Assembly (NCBI GenBank): GCA_005223375.1
Contig: RXOD01003812.1
Location: forward strand, 1 to 58,694
Direction of reading: 5' to 3'
Source of the DNA: Amoebophrya sp. AT5.2
Lineage: Eukaryota > Sar > Dinophyceae > Syndiniales > Amoebophryaceae
Length of the DNA: 58,694 bases
Shown: positions 42,311 to 54,202 of the stretch, piece by piece
Layout: each line of letters opens with the position of its first letter
Position numbering within the stretch: position 1 is the first letter of the stretch
Position numbers and translations under genes: made by a program
The notes under the pieces: generated by a model
What the model saw: only the letters and a program-made list of their open reading frames with translations
Told to the model about the DNA's origin: nothing
Database searches by the model: none

Positions 42311-44965
42311 CTACATCACCACGCACTGGCAGGGCGCTCCCTTCTTGTTCGCCTTCGCCAATTCCCCCTGCAGCTCGTCCATTTTCGTCTGCAAACTGGT
42401 TTGGTTCGCGTTCACGGTGCGCAATTGCTCCCACGCGTTCTTCGCGGACTCGTGCTCCCGGTCTAGCGCGGTCCGGTGCTCCTCCTTCAGCCGCGCAATC
42501 TCCGTTTGGCTGGAGCTGGGGTGGTCGTTTTGAGTTTGAGTTTGTTTGACATTGTTTCAAGGGCTTGGAAGACAGTAGGTACAGGTCTGAAGGCGAGGAA
42601 AAAGGTACAGGTGTGCTTCAGTTATGGTTTACACATACGAGTAAGCAACCACGCAAAGTCCTCGTACAGCCGGGTCTAAATGTAGCTACTTAGGTGAGTA
42701 CGCCCTTTCGTCTTCTCTCTTTTTCCTCTCGGCCTCGATTGCGTCTTGGTTCGTCTTTTCAGCGCTGCGGTACTTGGCGTCGGCTTCCTGGAGGGCCTTC
42801 ACGAGGTCTTTCTCCTTGTCCGTGCCCTTGTCCGCCATGTGCTCAAGGTGCTCGCGCAACTCCTTCCCCGTTTGCACCTCCTCAGCGTGCTTCTTTCGCA
42901 TCGCATCCAGGTCCGCGGTGAGGTCGGACACCTGTGGAGCTTTTAGTTGTTCCCTGCACAATTTATTTTTCTAGCGATCACGCCGACGTTTAGCGGTGTT
43001 TATTCTATTGCCTTTGATGTTCCACACGACAACGACAAGCGACAATGCCTCGTACTCACTTAGACTTGAGTATACCCGGTCCTCCATTTTCTTCTTTTCT
43101 TCTGCGGAGCCCTGCTCGAGTTGGTTGATGGAGGTGCGGAGCGTCGCCTTCTCTTCCTCGTGTTCCTTCATGCGCTGCTCCGTCAATTTCGTTCCGTCCA
43201 GAACTTGCAGATACGCCTTCAGCAACTGTGGAGGATGTCGACGGGAGTCTACTCAGATCTGGTACTGTTTTTCCCGTAGCTACCCAAAGCCATCACGAAG
43301 TCCTAGTAAATTTACGACATCGGATCACCCCGAATCCCCATAGCAGAATTGCAAAAATCGATACCAGTTGCCCCACCATGTGGCAGCACTTCACCGGGAT
43401 TAGATTTTCGTTCAGCGCGTGCTCCACCTCTTTCAGCACCTCTGCGGGGAAGCGCGCGCTCCCCTCGTTTGCCTGCAGCACCCGCAGCAGCTTGTTTTCC
43501 GCGCTCCGGTTGTTGTCCTCCCACAGTTTTTTATTATCCAGGATGATGCCGTCCTTCAGTTCGTTCCAGTACTGCAGCCGCATCGCTTCGTCCCCCAGCG
43601 CTTCGTCGCGGAACCGCTCGCGCATGTGCTGCTTCAGCGCCTTCAGGTCCGCGGTGAGGGAAGCGTCCGACATCGGAAACTTGGTCTTCAACAAATCAAT
43701 TGCCTCCCGGTACTCGGCGGTGAGGTTCTCCACCGAGTTGCAGCAGGACGACTCCGCGACGCGGTCCCACGAGTTGCAGAGCTCCAACTTCTGGTTGGCG
43801 TTCAACGTGTCACACAAGTGGGCGAGAAAAGAGGGGAAGGCGCGCGCGGTCAAATAGGCCATGTCCTTGCCGACGCGCTTGGGGCCAAGTGCAGACCCGA
43901 TGCTGCGATGAATGGCGATGCATTTCGGAGGGGCAGGAGTAGCATAGGCACTAACATCGAGCCATCAAAATCTCGACCGTATAAGATTCGACATCGGAAG
44001 GAGCATCGCCGCATGTCCATATCCAAATCACCATCGACGAAAAACCATCATTATTTCACACTCTACCGGAAGATTTCGTCCTGCAGCCTTGTGAACAGGG
44101 CCTTGAAGTCCTGGCGCAGCTCCCCGAAGCCCATTGCGGCGAGCCGCGTTTCGTCGTTAGTATTGTTCATGGGCGGGACGAGTGTCCGGCACCTCCGGTC
44201 CGGAAAGAACTTGAACATGGCCATCCGCGTTTCCTTCGCCGCTTGCTGCTTTTCCTTTTCGAAGGGATAGTCGGGCTGCGAGGACAGCGCCCGCTCCATG
44301 TACTCGTCCGCCGTGTACGGATTGCCGTAGGTGTCCTCCAGCGAGAGGGAAAAATCCCGGAGGAGGAGGACGAGCGAGGGCTTGTTCATGATCACGCCCT
44401 GGTCCTCGATGAACCCCTGCAGGTTTTTCACCACCTGCAGGTTCTGGAAGTTCTCCTCCGTGAGCCCCCCCTTCACGTTCAGAATGAAGAGCGACGAAAT
44501 CAAAATGGAGAGCGCGAGCAGCTTGGGGTCGGCCGTGGATGTTGTGGGTGCCTGCGAACTGCTCTGGCCGAAGATGGACGCGCGCGAAAAGGCGCCGGGT
44601 GCCGACTGCTCCCCCTGGCCGCCGAAGCCCTCGCAGTCCAGGTAGAGGTAGCAGTGGCCGTCGTCGACGGACGGTTTCAGCGCGAACATCCAGATGCCCT
44701 TGGTGTAGGTGCCCTGGTTCACGCCCACCTGGAATCCCGGGAGCTGCTGCTGCACCCGGTCGAGCAAAAGATTCAGCAAAAACGACTTGCCGGACCGGTA
44801 GCTGCCGCAGCACGAAATCACCGACAGCTTCACACTGCCCATGCCGCGCAGAATCTCCACAGCCTCCTTGCACAACTCGAACTTAGTCTCGCCAGAGCTT
44901 GATTTCTGCATCCGGATCAGCTGGATGGGGCCGTCCAGAGACTTGATCGTCGTCGCAGACTTCAT
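42311..44965 (-). CDS. GBP: GBP-like large GTPase with C-terminal CaaX box, five exons
   Basis: Dynamin-superfamily GTPase of the guanylate-binding/atlastin type. Exons 44965-44067, 43902-43365, 43225-43076, 42931-42702 and 42509-42311 total 2,016 nt, 671 aa. The G domain has the P-loop GSYRSGKS (about 53-60), the G3 motif DCEGFGG (about 110; DTEG in animals) and G4-like LLLRDFSLSL (about 203), the GBP-type 'RD'. A helical middle domain follows (KLELCNSWDRVAESSC). Exons 3-5 form a long coiled coil (LTEQRMKEHEEEKATLRTSI; ADLDAMRKKHAEEVQTGKEL) like the α12/13 arm of GBPs. The protein ends KGAPCQCVVM: CVVM is a CaaX box, and Met predicts farnesylation, with a second Cys nearby. Membrane attachment is expected. 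Exon 2 and 3 donors are the least certain. Confidence 0.85.
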
Positions 44966-45077
44966 AGGGTGGTCTGCGAAGAATGGTTTCTTTCGATGAC
45001 TTTCATATGAAGAACCTGTTTACCGATACCGCGGATACCCACACCCATCGCGCGGCCAGCGGCTGCGAATGTCGGAT

Positions 45078-46395
45078 TCATATGTCGACCGAAATGGTGA
45101 ACTCCCGCCATACACGAGTACGAATACATACCAAAACGTAGACGGGTAATATATCAGCTAAACCTGCGAACGACTCGATTTCTGGTATCACCGCCATCGT
45201 GCTTGGTCTCGACTTGCTTCCGGCGCTTTGCTCGCTCCGGCTTCCTCCGTCCTCCAGGCGGACGTCCCCGATTTGCACGGGGTCCGCACCAGCACCCCCG
45301 CCCGGCAATCGGATTCGGTCCGCCGACACCAGCGGTTTGCAATCCAAATTGTACGTACCGTCGTTGTTCACGGAGAGCACGCGCGCACTAATCCACTGAT
45401 TCAGCGTCCCCGACAAGTACTCCACTGTCTGGTTCGGTTGGAACGTCGACGCGGAGGCCGCGGTTGCCTGGGAGGACGCTGGAAGTGGCGGGGGGAAGAC
45501 CGGGTTCGAAGCAGGATCCACGCCCGACGTAGCGGACAGCGGGGACGCACCAGACGCCGGCAAAGAACCCGGCACGGCGGACTCTGGCGACGGCAGCCGG
45601 TGCAGCGGTTGCGGTTGATGCGGGGGCGCAGCCGGAGCCGCCGACAGCGATACCACGGAACCTCCGCCCTGCCTGATCGGGCGAATGCGGTCCCTCGATA
45701 CCAGGGGCTTGCAGTCGAGGTTGAACGTGCCATCGCTGTTCACGTACTGCACTTTTGCGGGAATCCACGACTGCGCGGTCGCCGAGTAGTACTCCACTTG
45801 ACTCCCGACGGTGTAGACGACCGTTGCGGGATTCATGTCTCCACCCGCGGGTTGGGCCGCATCGGGCGGGATTCCGGCGCCCTGGCCGAATTGCCCGGGG
45901 GCATAGTTCGGCGGCGGCCCGGCCGGAGTCACGCCAGAGACACGCGACGCAGGACTGTTGCCACCTGGACCAGGTTGTAGCGGTCGAAATCCGATGATCA
46001 GCATCATTCACGGACCATCGAATCGAAAACATTTTTTCCCTGCAGAATCGTCCACCTCCTCACTACAGGAGCCATCGTAATTACTTTTTACCTCCTCCAC
46101 CTCCCGCCGCTAGATTTATCGCCGCTGCAGCCTTCCCCACTCCGCCCCCTTGATCCCCTCCCGGACTCATCGCTCGTATTCTGTTTATCGGCACGTCCGG
46201 CTTGCAATCCAGATTGTAGGTTGACGTGTACGCGTTGTACTCGAGAACTTTCGCCGGCATCCAGTTTTGCAGCGTGGCCGAGTAGTACTCAACAGTCTGG
46301 CCGGCTTGGAACTCGGGCCCACTTTGGCCGCCACTGGGGGAGCTGCCACCCGCCTGCTCCGGGTTCGCAAGAATGCCGGAGAGCCAGGACGCCAT
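45078..46395 (-). CDS. Protein with three EYYSAT/Tudor-like modules, two exons
   Basis: Exons 46395-46092 and 45964-45078 keep frame (GTAAAA donor, CAG acceptor), giving about 396 aa. Three copies of a roughly 48-residue module are separated by Pro/Gly/Ser-rich linkers. They read GQTVEYYSATLQNWMPAKVL, GSQVEYYSATAQSWIPAKVQ and NQTVEYLSGTLNQWISARVL, each followed by a DGTYNLDCKPxVxxxRIR stretch. The β-rich pattern with conserved Y, W, N and DCKP looks like a small SH3/Tudor-type barrel. From memory, similar modules recur in dinoflagellate proteins. Function unknown; such barrels often bind peptides or modified residues. The last 40 residues are hydrophobic and less convincing, so the true 3' end may involve another exon. 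The stop lies only 112 bp above the GBP-like ATG. Confidence 0.7.
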
Positions 46396-46957
46396 GATCC
46401 TGGCACCCCTCCGTAAGTTCTGGCTTTCCTTTTTAACACCAACACATCAAGGCCGTATGAATAATAGAGCGTCCCCTTCCGGTGTTGCGTCTAATGCAGT
46501 GTTTCTTGAAGTGCGCGTCAATTCTAACTCAGGAAGCCGAAATACAATCCTCGCCAAGCGGTGCCGCAGCGAATGGCACGTCGACTTGGGGCCAGACACG
46601 GACGCACAACGAAGGACGCACTTGATTCTCTGCAACAAAGGACCGGAGCAATTTTCGACCACACTCGTACTCGTTCGCACCGTGCTATTTTCCGCCACCA
46701 GCCATTGCCTGTCTGTCGCTGTTTCGCTCCCGGTTTCATGTTCCTAGGCATTTTTTCTCTGCCTCATTAGGGCGATTGAAGTAGGTGTTGCAAGTTGTAT
46801 ATGAAGACGAACGAACATGCAGTATGGGTCAAGGTCTTCTGGGTTTCGACTCGGAATTGAGATTCAACATCTGCCGCCATATAATGCTTTGCAAACGCCG
46901 ACAGCATTTCATCGCATCGTCAACAAAAGAAAAAGTGTACTACACCCTAGTGCGTTC
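46396..46957. other. Intergenic
   Basis: A 562-bp spacer between the TBCD stop and the EYYSAT-protein ATG. No supported gene. Confidence 0.45.
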
Positions 46958-49900
46958 CTACACATTGTGGAACTCCCTTACAAGTTGGGCATACCCCTCC
47001 ACCTCGCGCTTGATCAACAGCTTCTGTTTCGCGGACTGACCCGAACCCGCATTTCCCATCCCTCCTTTCTTCGGCAGCGCTTTCTTGAGCACTGGCTTCG
47101 GAAGTTGCAGCAAATCGTGAATTTCCCCCAGCGGCTGATTGAATGACCCGTCCTCCGCCATCCACGCCGTCTCCACAAGGAGGTTACACACGCTTTCGAT
47201 CTTCTCGTGCGAGATGGTATTTGATTCGGCAGATTTTGGTGACGCATGTTCGGATGTCCTGATAGCTGGCACGCTCTCCTTGCTGCTTGAATCGCCCCGC
47301 TCGCTGCAGGCGGTGCTCGTTTCTTCGTTGCCATTCGCGTTCGCCGACGACACAGAAGTAGCTAGTACCGGAGGTCCGTCTAGCGGCAGGATGAGGCGCA
47401 GCCCGCCTGCAGAAGTTGTATCTCCCACGAGGCCAGGTGTTGAATACTGCTGCAGGCTCATGTACAGAGACTGTGCGACGGCCTCGCGCAGCTTAGGAAA
47501 GCGGTGGCCGAGCAGCAACAAGGTCGCCCGGAGCGCCTTCCGCCGCGTTGGCGTTTCCTCGAACTGAAGGAGGCCGAGAAAGACGGTGACGGCTGACCGC
47601 AGAATGCCGATGTTCGAGCGCGCCTGCTTCGTCTGAATCAGGGCGTAGGTGCTGTTCGACGGGTGTTTTCCGATTGGTCCGAGCACTTTCATTTTTGTGG
47701 GTGGAGCTTTACTGTTGCGCCATATTCATTTTCATTGCAGTCCGACTACGTACTACTGATGATCACTAGAAAAAGACAAAGCATCGTCCAAACGCCATCG
47801 CTACTTCAGGAAGAGCTCCTCTGCTGCGCTCTCGGGCCACAGTCCCTTCGACAGCAGGAGGCCCACTACGTTCAGGAGGCACAATTCCAGTCGGTCCCGC
47901 TCCTTCGCTTCCAGCCCGCCCTTGAAAAGGTTGTTCAGCTCGTCGCCCACGTTCGTTCTCCTGCCCGCAGAAAAACCCTCGGAAGGCGGGCCAAGATCGT
48001 CGCTCTCGCAGTAGTCGAACAACGCCTTCGAGGACGCTTTCGCAGTGGATTCCGTGACTCCACCAACGCTGTTCAGAAGACCGATCAGCATGCGTCGCCG
48101 AAACCCAGGACAGTCCAGCAAACCGACCAGCTTCGGATAGAGAAAAAGCCCATACTCGTCCTCACTTGTTTCGTCGGCAGCCGAAAGCGCCGAATCCAGG
48201 GCCTTCTTCCAAGCACATATTTCCTGCAACTCTTCCGCAGCAAAAAACGTGCTCGTTGTTTCCCCAGGAATGAATCTGGAAACCGCAAGCAGGTTCGCAA
48301 TCGGCTCCTTGCTTCCGTTCGCAGTGGAACGGGAGGCGGCTATCTGAAAAGCCGCGGATTCCTCCAGGGAAAGCACTTTTTTTCTCAGAATCCGGCACAG
48401 CGCCGAAAAAGCGATCAGCCGCGTGCGGTCTATCTTTTCCATGCACTGCTGCAGAATGGCCGCGAAGATTTTGGGTTCGCTTGCTGACGCTTCATCCGAT
48501 GCCCACCCGAAGTAATGGCAAACAACGTCTAGTGCCATCTCGCGCACCCAGCTGCCCACGTCCCCTCGTCGGTCGACTTCGTAGTCTTGGAACGCGTGAA
48601 GCAAAGCATCTTTCACGGCCGTTTTTACTCTTTCTGCGTTGCTGCTGTCGAAATCTGACGATATTTTCGTCTTCAGAAGCACCCTCCCCAGGGAGAAAAC
48701 CGCATACTGGCGCGACACGGGATCCTGCGTCTCGATCGGCAGGAAGTCCCCGGCGGTCGTAATTTCGCTGCACAGATGAAGGACGCACTTTTCCCGCAGC
48801 TTCGCGCATTTCACGTAGCACGCAAGCCAGCCGAGCGCGAGCAAAGCTCCGTTGCGTGTCGCCAGCGGAACAACTTCTTTCTTCGGCGGTGGCTGCGGTT
48901 GTGCCGCTGCTTCTGCCGTTGCAGGAATTACCTGCTCCTCTCCCGTTGCCTCCGTCCCAACAACACCATCACCACCACCACTGCTACTCCCACCTCCCCC
49001 TCCCCCGAAGTCTAATTTCTCCAACTGCTTCCCGCAGAAGTCGTGCAGAATTTTTGTTTCCTCCTCCCGCCCTGCTCCCCCCACAACGCCGGTTGTGCCC
49101 CCGGAAAGGCGCTCCTCGAGCAAAAAGCTGAGTGCCTCCATCGCGACGAACTGGATTCTGGAATCGCCACTGTGGTACAGGCAGTCCTCAATGGACTGCA
49201 GGTAGTACTTTTTTACCGCGGGTTTCGGGAACTTGATAAACGAATTGCAGCAGATCGCCTTTAGCAGCTTCATCGCTCCGAAGCGTATTATCTCCCCGCC
49301 CCTGCCGCGGTACATCCGTTGTTTTTCTCCGTTCGGGATCAGGTTTCGCAGCAGCGTCTGCGTCTTCTCCGTGAAGGGAACATTGTTGCGCCGGACGATC
49401 TCGGCGAGCGCCAGCAGCGACCCGTGGCGCAGGGGCACCGAGATGTTCTTCTGTTGATGTGCAGCATCAGACGCGCCTGCCGGACATCCAAGGGGTGCGG
49501 ACGAGCTGCTCGAACCGCCAGCGCCACTCGTCCCAGCCGCCGCACTCGTAGAAGCCGTTGCACGACCTGACGCCGCCGGCGCGACGACGACGTTCCCCGC
49601 GAGTCGCGGCAGAACCACCTCGTTCGCGTACAGGGCGAAATTGTCCTCCACCTCCTCCCCCTGCTCTCTACAACTAGTACCACTAGTACCACTCCCTCCA
49701 CAACTCCGCAGCAGCTCCCCCAACGCGCCCGCGCACTCCTCCCGCACCACCACGTCCGGGTGCTCCAGTTTGCGGTCCAGCAGGTGGCTCACGAGGTAGA
49801 AGCGGTAGTCCGGGTCCAAACTGGCCACCGCCGACGCGACTTCGGCGTACGCTCTCTTCCGGCACGACACGGTGAAGAAGTCCGCGGCGGTCACGAGCCG

Positions 49901-52228
49901 GATCCCGTGGGGGAAGCTGTCTTGCCGACCGACGTGCTCCTGGATCGCGGCCGCGGCCGCGCGACGGATATTGATCTCGCGGTCGAAACAGGCCGCGGGC
50001 AGCAGGGCGGCGGCGAGCTGCCTGCGGAAGGGCGCGAAGTGCGCCCCCTCGTATGCGCGCGCAAACGCCCACACGCAGTAGCACGCCGCGTCGCGCACGT
50101 GCTGCCCCGCCGAGGTCTGCCCGCCGCCGAGCGCCCCGTCGTTGAACTCAAAGCTCAGCGCCTCACACACGATCGGCAGCACGGACTCCAGCCGCGCCGG
50201 CAGCAACAGCCCGCGGCGCGCGAGTTCTGCCAGCGCGAGGCAGCCGCCGTGCCACGCGCGGTCGTTCTTCAGACTCTGCTGGAAGCAGCGCTCTTCCAGC
50301 GCCTCAATCACCTGGTCGGCGAGGAACAGCGAGGAGAGCTTCGCCGTGATCCTCCCAAAACACTTTGCGGCGGACCACCGCACGATGGTGTCGCTGTGAA
50401 GGAGGGACTGGAGCAGCAGCTCGATCACCTCCTCGGCGAGGTCGAGCGTGGCGTTGGGAATGATTTCGGCTTCCGATCTCTCGTCCTCCTCGTCTGGAGG
50501 GGGTGTAGTTTCAGTCTCTTGATGTTGTGTTTCTCCTGCTCGTCGTCTCTCGGTTGCTGCCGCTGGCGCAGCAATTGATGACGTCATCGTCGTCGTCTTC
50601 GTGGGGGGAGTCTCCACTTCCCCACAGTTTCCGACGATCATATCCGCCGAGGCCTCCTCCGAAACCGCGTCTCGAGGACCGGCCCCCGGCTTGCCCTCAC
50701 CGCCAGCGCGGACCAAATCCTGGCCGAGGAGGCGGACCCCGCGCTGATACCGCCACTTCGGAGGCTTGTTCGGCAAAAACTTCTCCACGATGCGCGCCAG
50801 AGATTTCACCCGAAACTTCCAGGCCAGCGAATTCGTGTCGAAGCGCTCCTTCGCGGAGAAAGACCCGCCAGTCGTCTTACCCGCATCCAGAAGCGCAGCA
50901 AACAAACTCTGCAGGTTCGCGAGCCGGTCGTTGCTTGACGAGCTTTCCGTTGCTTGACTAGTGGCCCTACCGTTGTCCTTCTCCTTGTCCTTGCCGCTGC
51001 CACCCCCTTCCTGCTGCTGCTGCTGCTGGTGGTCTTGAGAACTAGATGACGTTGAGGCGCTGGCCTTCAGGATTTGGTTGATCGCTTGTAGCAGCCCGAG
51101 AAAACGGAACTCTGCCGCAAGCGGGTCGGAAGGGTCCCTTTTGATGCCCTTCTTCTTGGCGGCCTGGTCTTGCTCCTGCCCGTCGCGCCCATGTTCGGAT
51201 GAAGCTGGTGCTTTTACGCTGCTACGTTTTTCCTCCTCCGCTTCTGCCGCCAGCAGCTTGAAACTACTAGTTGCCGTGGACGTCTCGCTTTTCTCGACGA
51301 CATCAATACCGAAACTGGCTCTGCACAGCGCGACGAAGTCGCCCCAGAGCGCGACGCAGTCTTTCCGCGCGAACAGCTTTCCCAGCAAAAACGCCGCCGC
51401 CTCGCGAAGCCGGCTCGGGTGCTCCAGCCCGGCGAGAGAAAGATGGAAAATGTGCTTCTTCGGGTCTGTGTTCGACAGGATGGTCGTGAGATCGAACGGC
51501 GAATACAAGACCATCGCCAGCCACAGATACAGCACATACACCGTCGCCCACTCGGCACCGGAACCTGAAGTTATTTTACTGTTGTGGAATAAAAACTTCT
51601 TCTTGTGGAATTATAAAATAGAATTACATTCTTCCACGTGGCTCTCCAGGATTCCGACCACAGGCACCAGGTCAGCCACTTCGTGCGGAAAGCACTGCAC
51701 CACGCGCTTGTAGCCGCGCACCGCACACAAAAAGTACAGCAAACTGCACACCAGGTGCTGCGTCGCGCCCCAGCACGGCCTTCTACTATGCGAAGCATGA
51801 ACTGAGGACGCTGTCGACATTGACGCTGATGCGACGCTGTGAAGGGGCAGGCCCTGGAACAAAATTTCGACCATCTCGCGGAGACTCCCGTCCAACAGTG
51901 CGGGCTGCTCCTGGTACAAATTCCAGATCCGCTTCACCTCCTCCGCCTTCGCCCGCTTCTCAGCCAGAAGCTCCTTCCGTTTCTGGTGCTCAACATCAGA
52001 CGCATCACATGGATTTTTGTCGGGCTCGTCGTGCTCGTGGTCACGAGATGATACGACCTCCCGCAGCAGGGCGAAGACGACGCCCGCCTCCCGAAAAAAG
52101 TCACGGCTGTGCTGTACCGTGTCGAAGGTGAGATCCACGGCTGAGGGCGGCTGCTCTGGTGCACATGCCGCGGCCGCGGGCGGCGCGACGAACGCAGCAG
52201 CCTCGTCGTTGCTCGTGAGAAACTCCAT
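46958..52228 (-). CDS. TBCD: Tubulin-folding cofactor D, three exons
   Basis: Cytosolic HEAT/Armadillo-repeat chaperone that captures β-tubulin and works with cofactors E and C to make αβ-tubulin dimers. Exons 52228-51628, 51564-47805 and 47711-46958 sum to 5,115 nt (1,704 aa; human about 1,190). Strong family blocks: YQEQPALLDGSLREMVEILF and VRGYKRVVQCFPHEVADLVP (exon 1), DTIVRWSAAKCFGRITAKLS, RAWHGGCLALAELARRGLLL, RDAACYCVWAFARAYEGAHF, AAAIQEHVGRQDSFPHGIRL and RRGDVGSWVREMALDVVC (exon 2). Exon 3 has LGLLQFEETPTRRKALRATL and the C-terminal block ETAWMAEDGSFNQPLGEIHD. The extra length comes from Ser/Gln/Gly/Ala-rich and acidic inserts, including near 48890-49020 and 50480-51250. The start is the first in-frame ATG (MEFLTSNDEAAAF). 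Confidence 0.95.
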
Positions 52229-52862
52229 GGGCGTGTACGGGAGGTTTCTACTACCGGGAAGAAGGATTGCCTTTATGGCTCCGAAAAACAATTTTGCGTG
52301 TTGTAGGTAGTTACAGGCTCAGGCCTTCCTCAACTCTACGTCTTTCCAGAGCTTCGTCGGTGTAACATGATCTTGACAATGGCGACTCGCTTTTTCGATT
52401 CATTCAGGAGTTGCATGATCCACGCGGAGCACCGCCGCTTTTCACGTTCGCTAGCTATAACGATTGGGGGGCGAACACTCCGCCAAGCGACTTGAGGACT
52501 TTTCAAATTCCTTCTTTCTCTTGTTCCAGCTCCTCCTGCAAACGGTTTTAAATTGTTTTCTAGAGCTGATCCCGTAAAAATACAAACCGAGACACAACTT
52601 AGTCTGAAGCGGCCTCAGAGAACTACTCATGCCCGATCATTGAACCACACTACTGCATGAACATGTCGTAAACAAGATACTGCAAAAGAATAGTAATCAA
52701 ACAAGTTAATTGTAAAAATGTTGCTCGTAGTGAGGTATACAAACGTCAACGTCTGCTTCTGCTTCTGGATTCATATCATACCACTCATAAAACATAAACA
52801 TCCGCCCATCTTAGTAGTACGACATACGATTACTGGGCAAACGGACACGACCACCGGGCTAC
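52229..52862. other. Intergenic, includes start of the tandem unit
   Basis: Spacer between gene copy 1 and the TBCD ATG. From about 52394 it matches the flank of the second unit. No frame is conserved between the two flanks, since indels break it, so it is not coding. Confidence 0.5.
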
Positions 52863-53405
52863 TCAGCGACAGGAGTGCAGGGACCCAACGTGCGCTGGCG
52901 TCGGTGGCAGCATCGGTCGCGTCGGGGCGGGGGTGGGACCGGGAGAGTTAAGCGCGATAATCGTGCCGGCAACACCAACAGCTGCCGCTGTCCCCACGAC
53001 AACCTCGGTTCCCCCCAAAACGGGCACGTTTTTTGTGGTCTGAGCGGCAGCGGATGCGGAAAGGAGATTCTGCTCCTGTGTTTTGGTGTGCTCATGCGTT
53101 TTGGCTTTGCGCCTCCCCGTGGTACCGGCCACCTCGCTGTCCAAAAACGCCGCCGGAAGATGATGCGGCTCCTTGTCCTCATCGTCCAGAGCAGACGGAG
53201 CAGCACTGTCTGTGTTTTCGAAAAAGACACTCGGGTCCTCGTCACCGGCCGTCTGCCGGCGACAATCCGAATCCGCCACCAGCTGATGCTCTCCAGTAGC
53301 CTGAAATACAGCTTCCGTCGCCTGTCCTCCAGAGACGAGGTGAGAGGAGAAGATCACGGCGCGAAGATAAGGATAACGGTAACCCATTGTGTTGCCGATG
53401 AACAT
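52863..53405 (-). CDS. Small tandem-duplicated protein, copy 1 (putative C-terminal membrane segment)
   Basis: 180 aa, ATG at 53405 and TGA at 52863. The N-terminus (MGYRYPYLRAVIFSSHLVSG) is weakly hydrophobic and could be a poor signal sequence. The middle is charged and nearly identical to copy 2 (SALDDEDKEPHHLPAAFLDS; TTGRRKAKTHEHTKTQEQNL). Near the C-terminus is an Ala/Gly/Val membrane-like segment (VVVGTAAAVGVAGTIIALN), then a Pro-rich tail (PGPTPAPTRPMLPPTPAHVG). I recognise no family. Conservation of the open frame, start and stop in both copies supports coding. It may be a lineage-specific membrane or surface protein; that is inference. Confidence 0.6.
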   Translation of the reverse strand: MFIGNTMGYRYPYLRAVIFSSHLVSGGQATEAVFQATGEHQLVADSDCRRQTAGDEDPSVFFENTDSAAPSALDDEDKEPHHLPAAFLDSEVAGTTGRRKAKTHEHTKTQEQNLLSASAAAQTTKNVPVLGGTEVVVGTAAAVGVAGTIIALNSPGPTPAPTRPMLPPTPAHVGSLHSCR

Positions 53406-54202
53406 GAAAAGAAAGAAACTGAAAGAATCTGGATCTGGACCTGATTCGCACTCTCAGTTTGAAGCTACTAACTCACTTCTAGCGATAGGAAACGCGTTGA
53501 AGTTGTGGAAGGGAACGGCATGCCCCCTCATTCAATCCTTTCGATACAACGGATGATGATGAAGGTAATGCTTCCTTTACCCAACGGAAATGTGTGTGCG
53601 TGTGTGGATGATCCCCCCAACCGATGACTTTGATTCCCCGCCCCAAACAGATGAAAAAAAGAAATACAAAGTGAAGCAACGACCGACGCAAAACTGGGCG
53701 CCCCGGCCCCGGCCCTTTTTCGATTCATTCAGGAGTTGCATGATCCACGCGGAGCACCGACACTTTTCACGTTCGCTAGCTATGATGATTGGGGGGCGAA
53801 CACTCCGCCAAGCGACTTGAGTAAATTCCTTTCGGCTCCTCCTGCAAACGATTTTAAATTCTTTTCTAGAGCTAGTCCCGTCAAAATACAAACCAAGACA
53901 CAGCGCAACGAACTGAGTCTGAAGCGGCCTCAGAGAGCTACTCATGCCTGATCAAGTTGAACCACACTACTGCATGAAAATGTCGTAACAAGATATTGCA
54001 AAAAAGCCGGAAAGATTGTAAAAATCAAACAATTTTTATTCTTCTTTGGCACTGCAAGATGGAATAACGGTAGTGAGCTTACAAACGTCAACGTCTGCTT
54101 CTGCTTCTGGATTCAATCATATCATACCACTTATAAAACATCCGCCCATCTTAGTAGTACTCCATACGATTACTGGGCGAACGGACACGACCACCGGGCT
54201 AC
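53406..54202. other. Intergenic within the tandem duplication
   Basis: Spacer between the two duplicated genes; it contains the 5' flank of copy 1 and the unit junction near 53718. A TTG-led frame at 53479-53691 resembles a signal peptide but has no ATG in either copy. Confidence 0.5.

Noticed and set aside
52394..52720. Coding exon in the repeated flank
   Set aside because: The matching flanks differ by indels that break every frame, so the similarity reflects duplication of noncoding DNA.
53479..53691. Signal-peptide-like frame upstream of the small duplicated gene
   Set aside because: It starts at TTG in both copies and no ATG precedes it; no splice pair joining it to the gene was evident.
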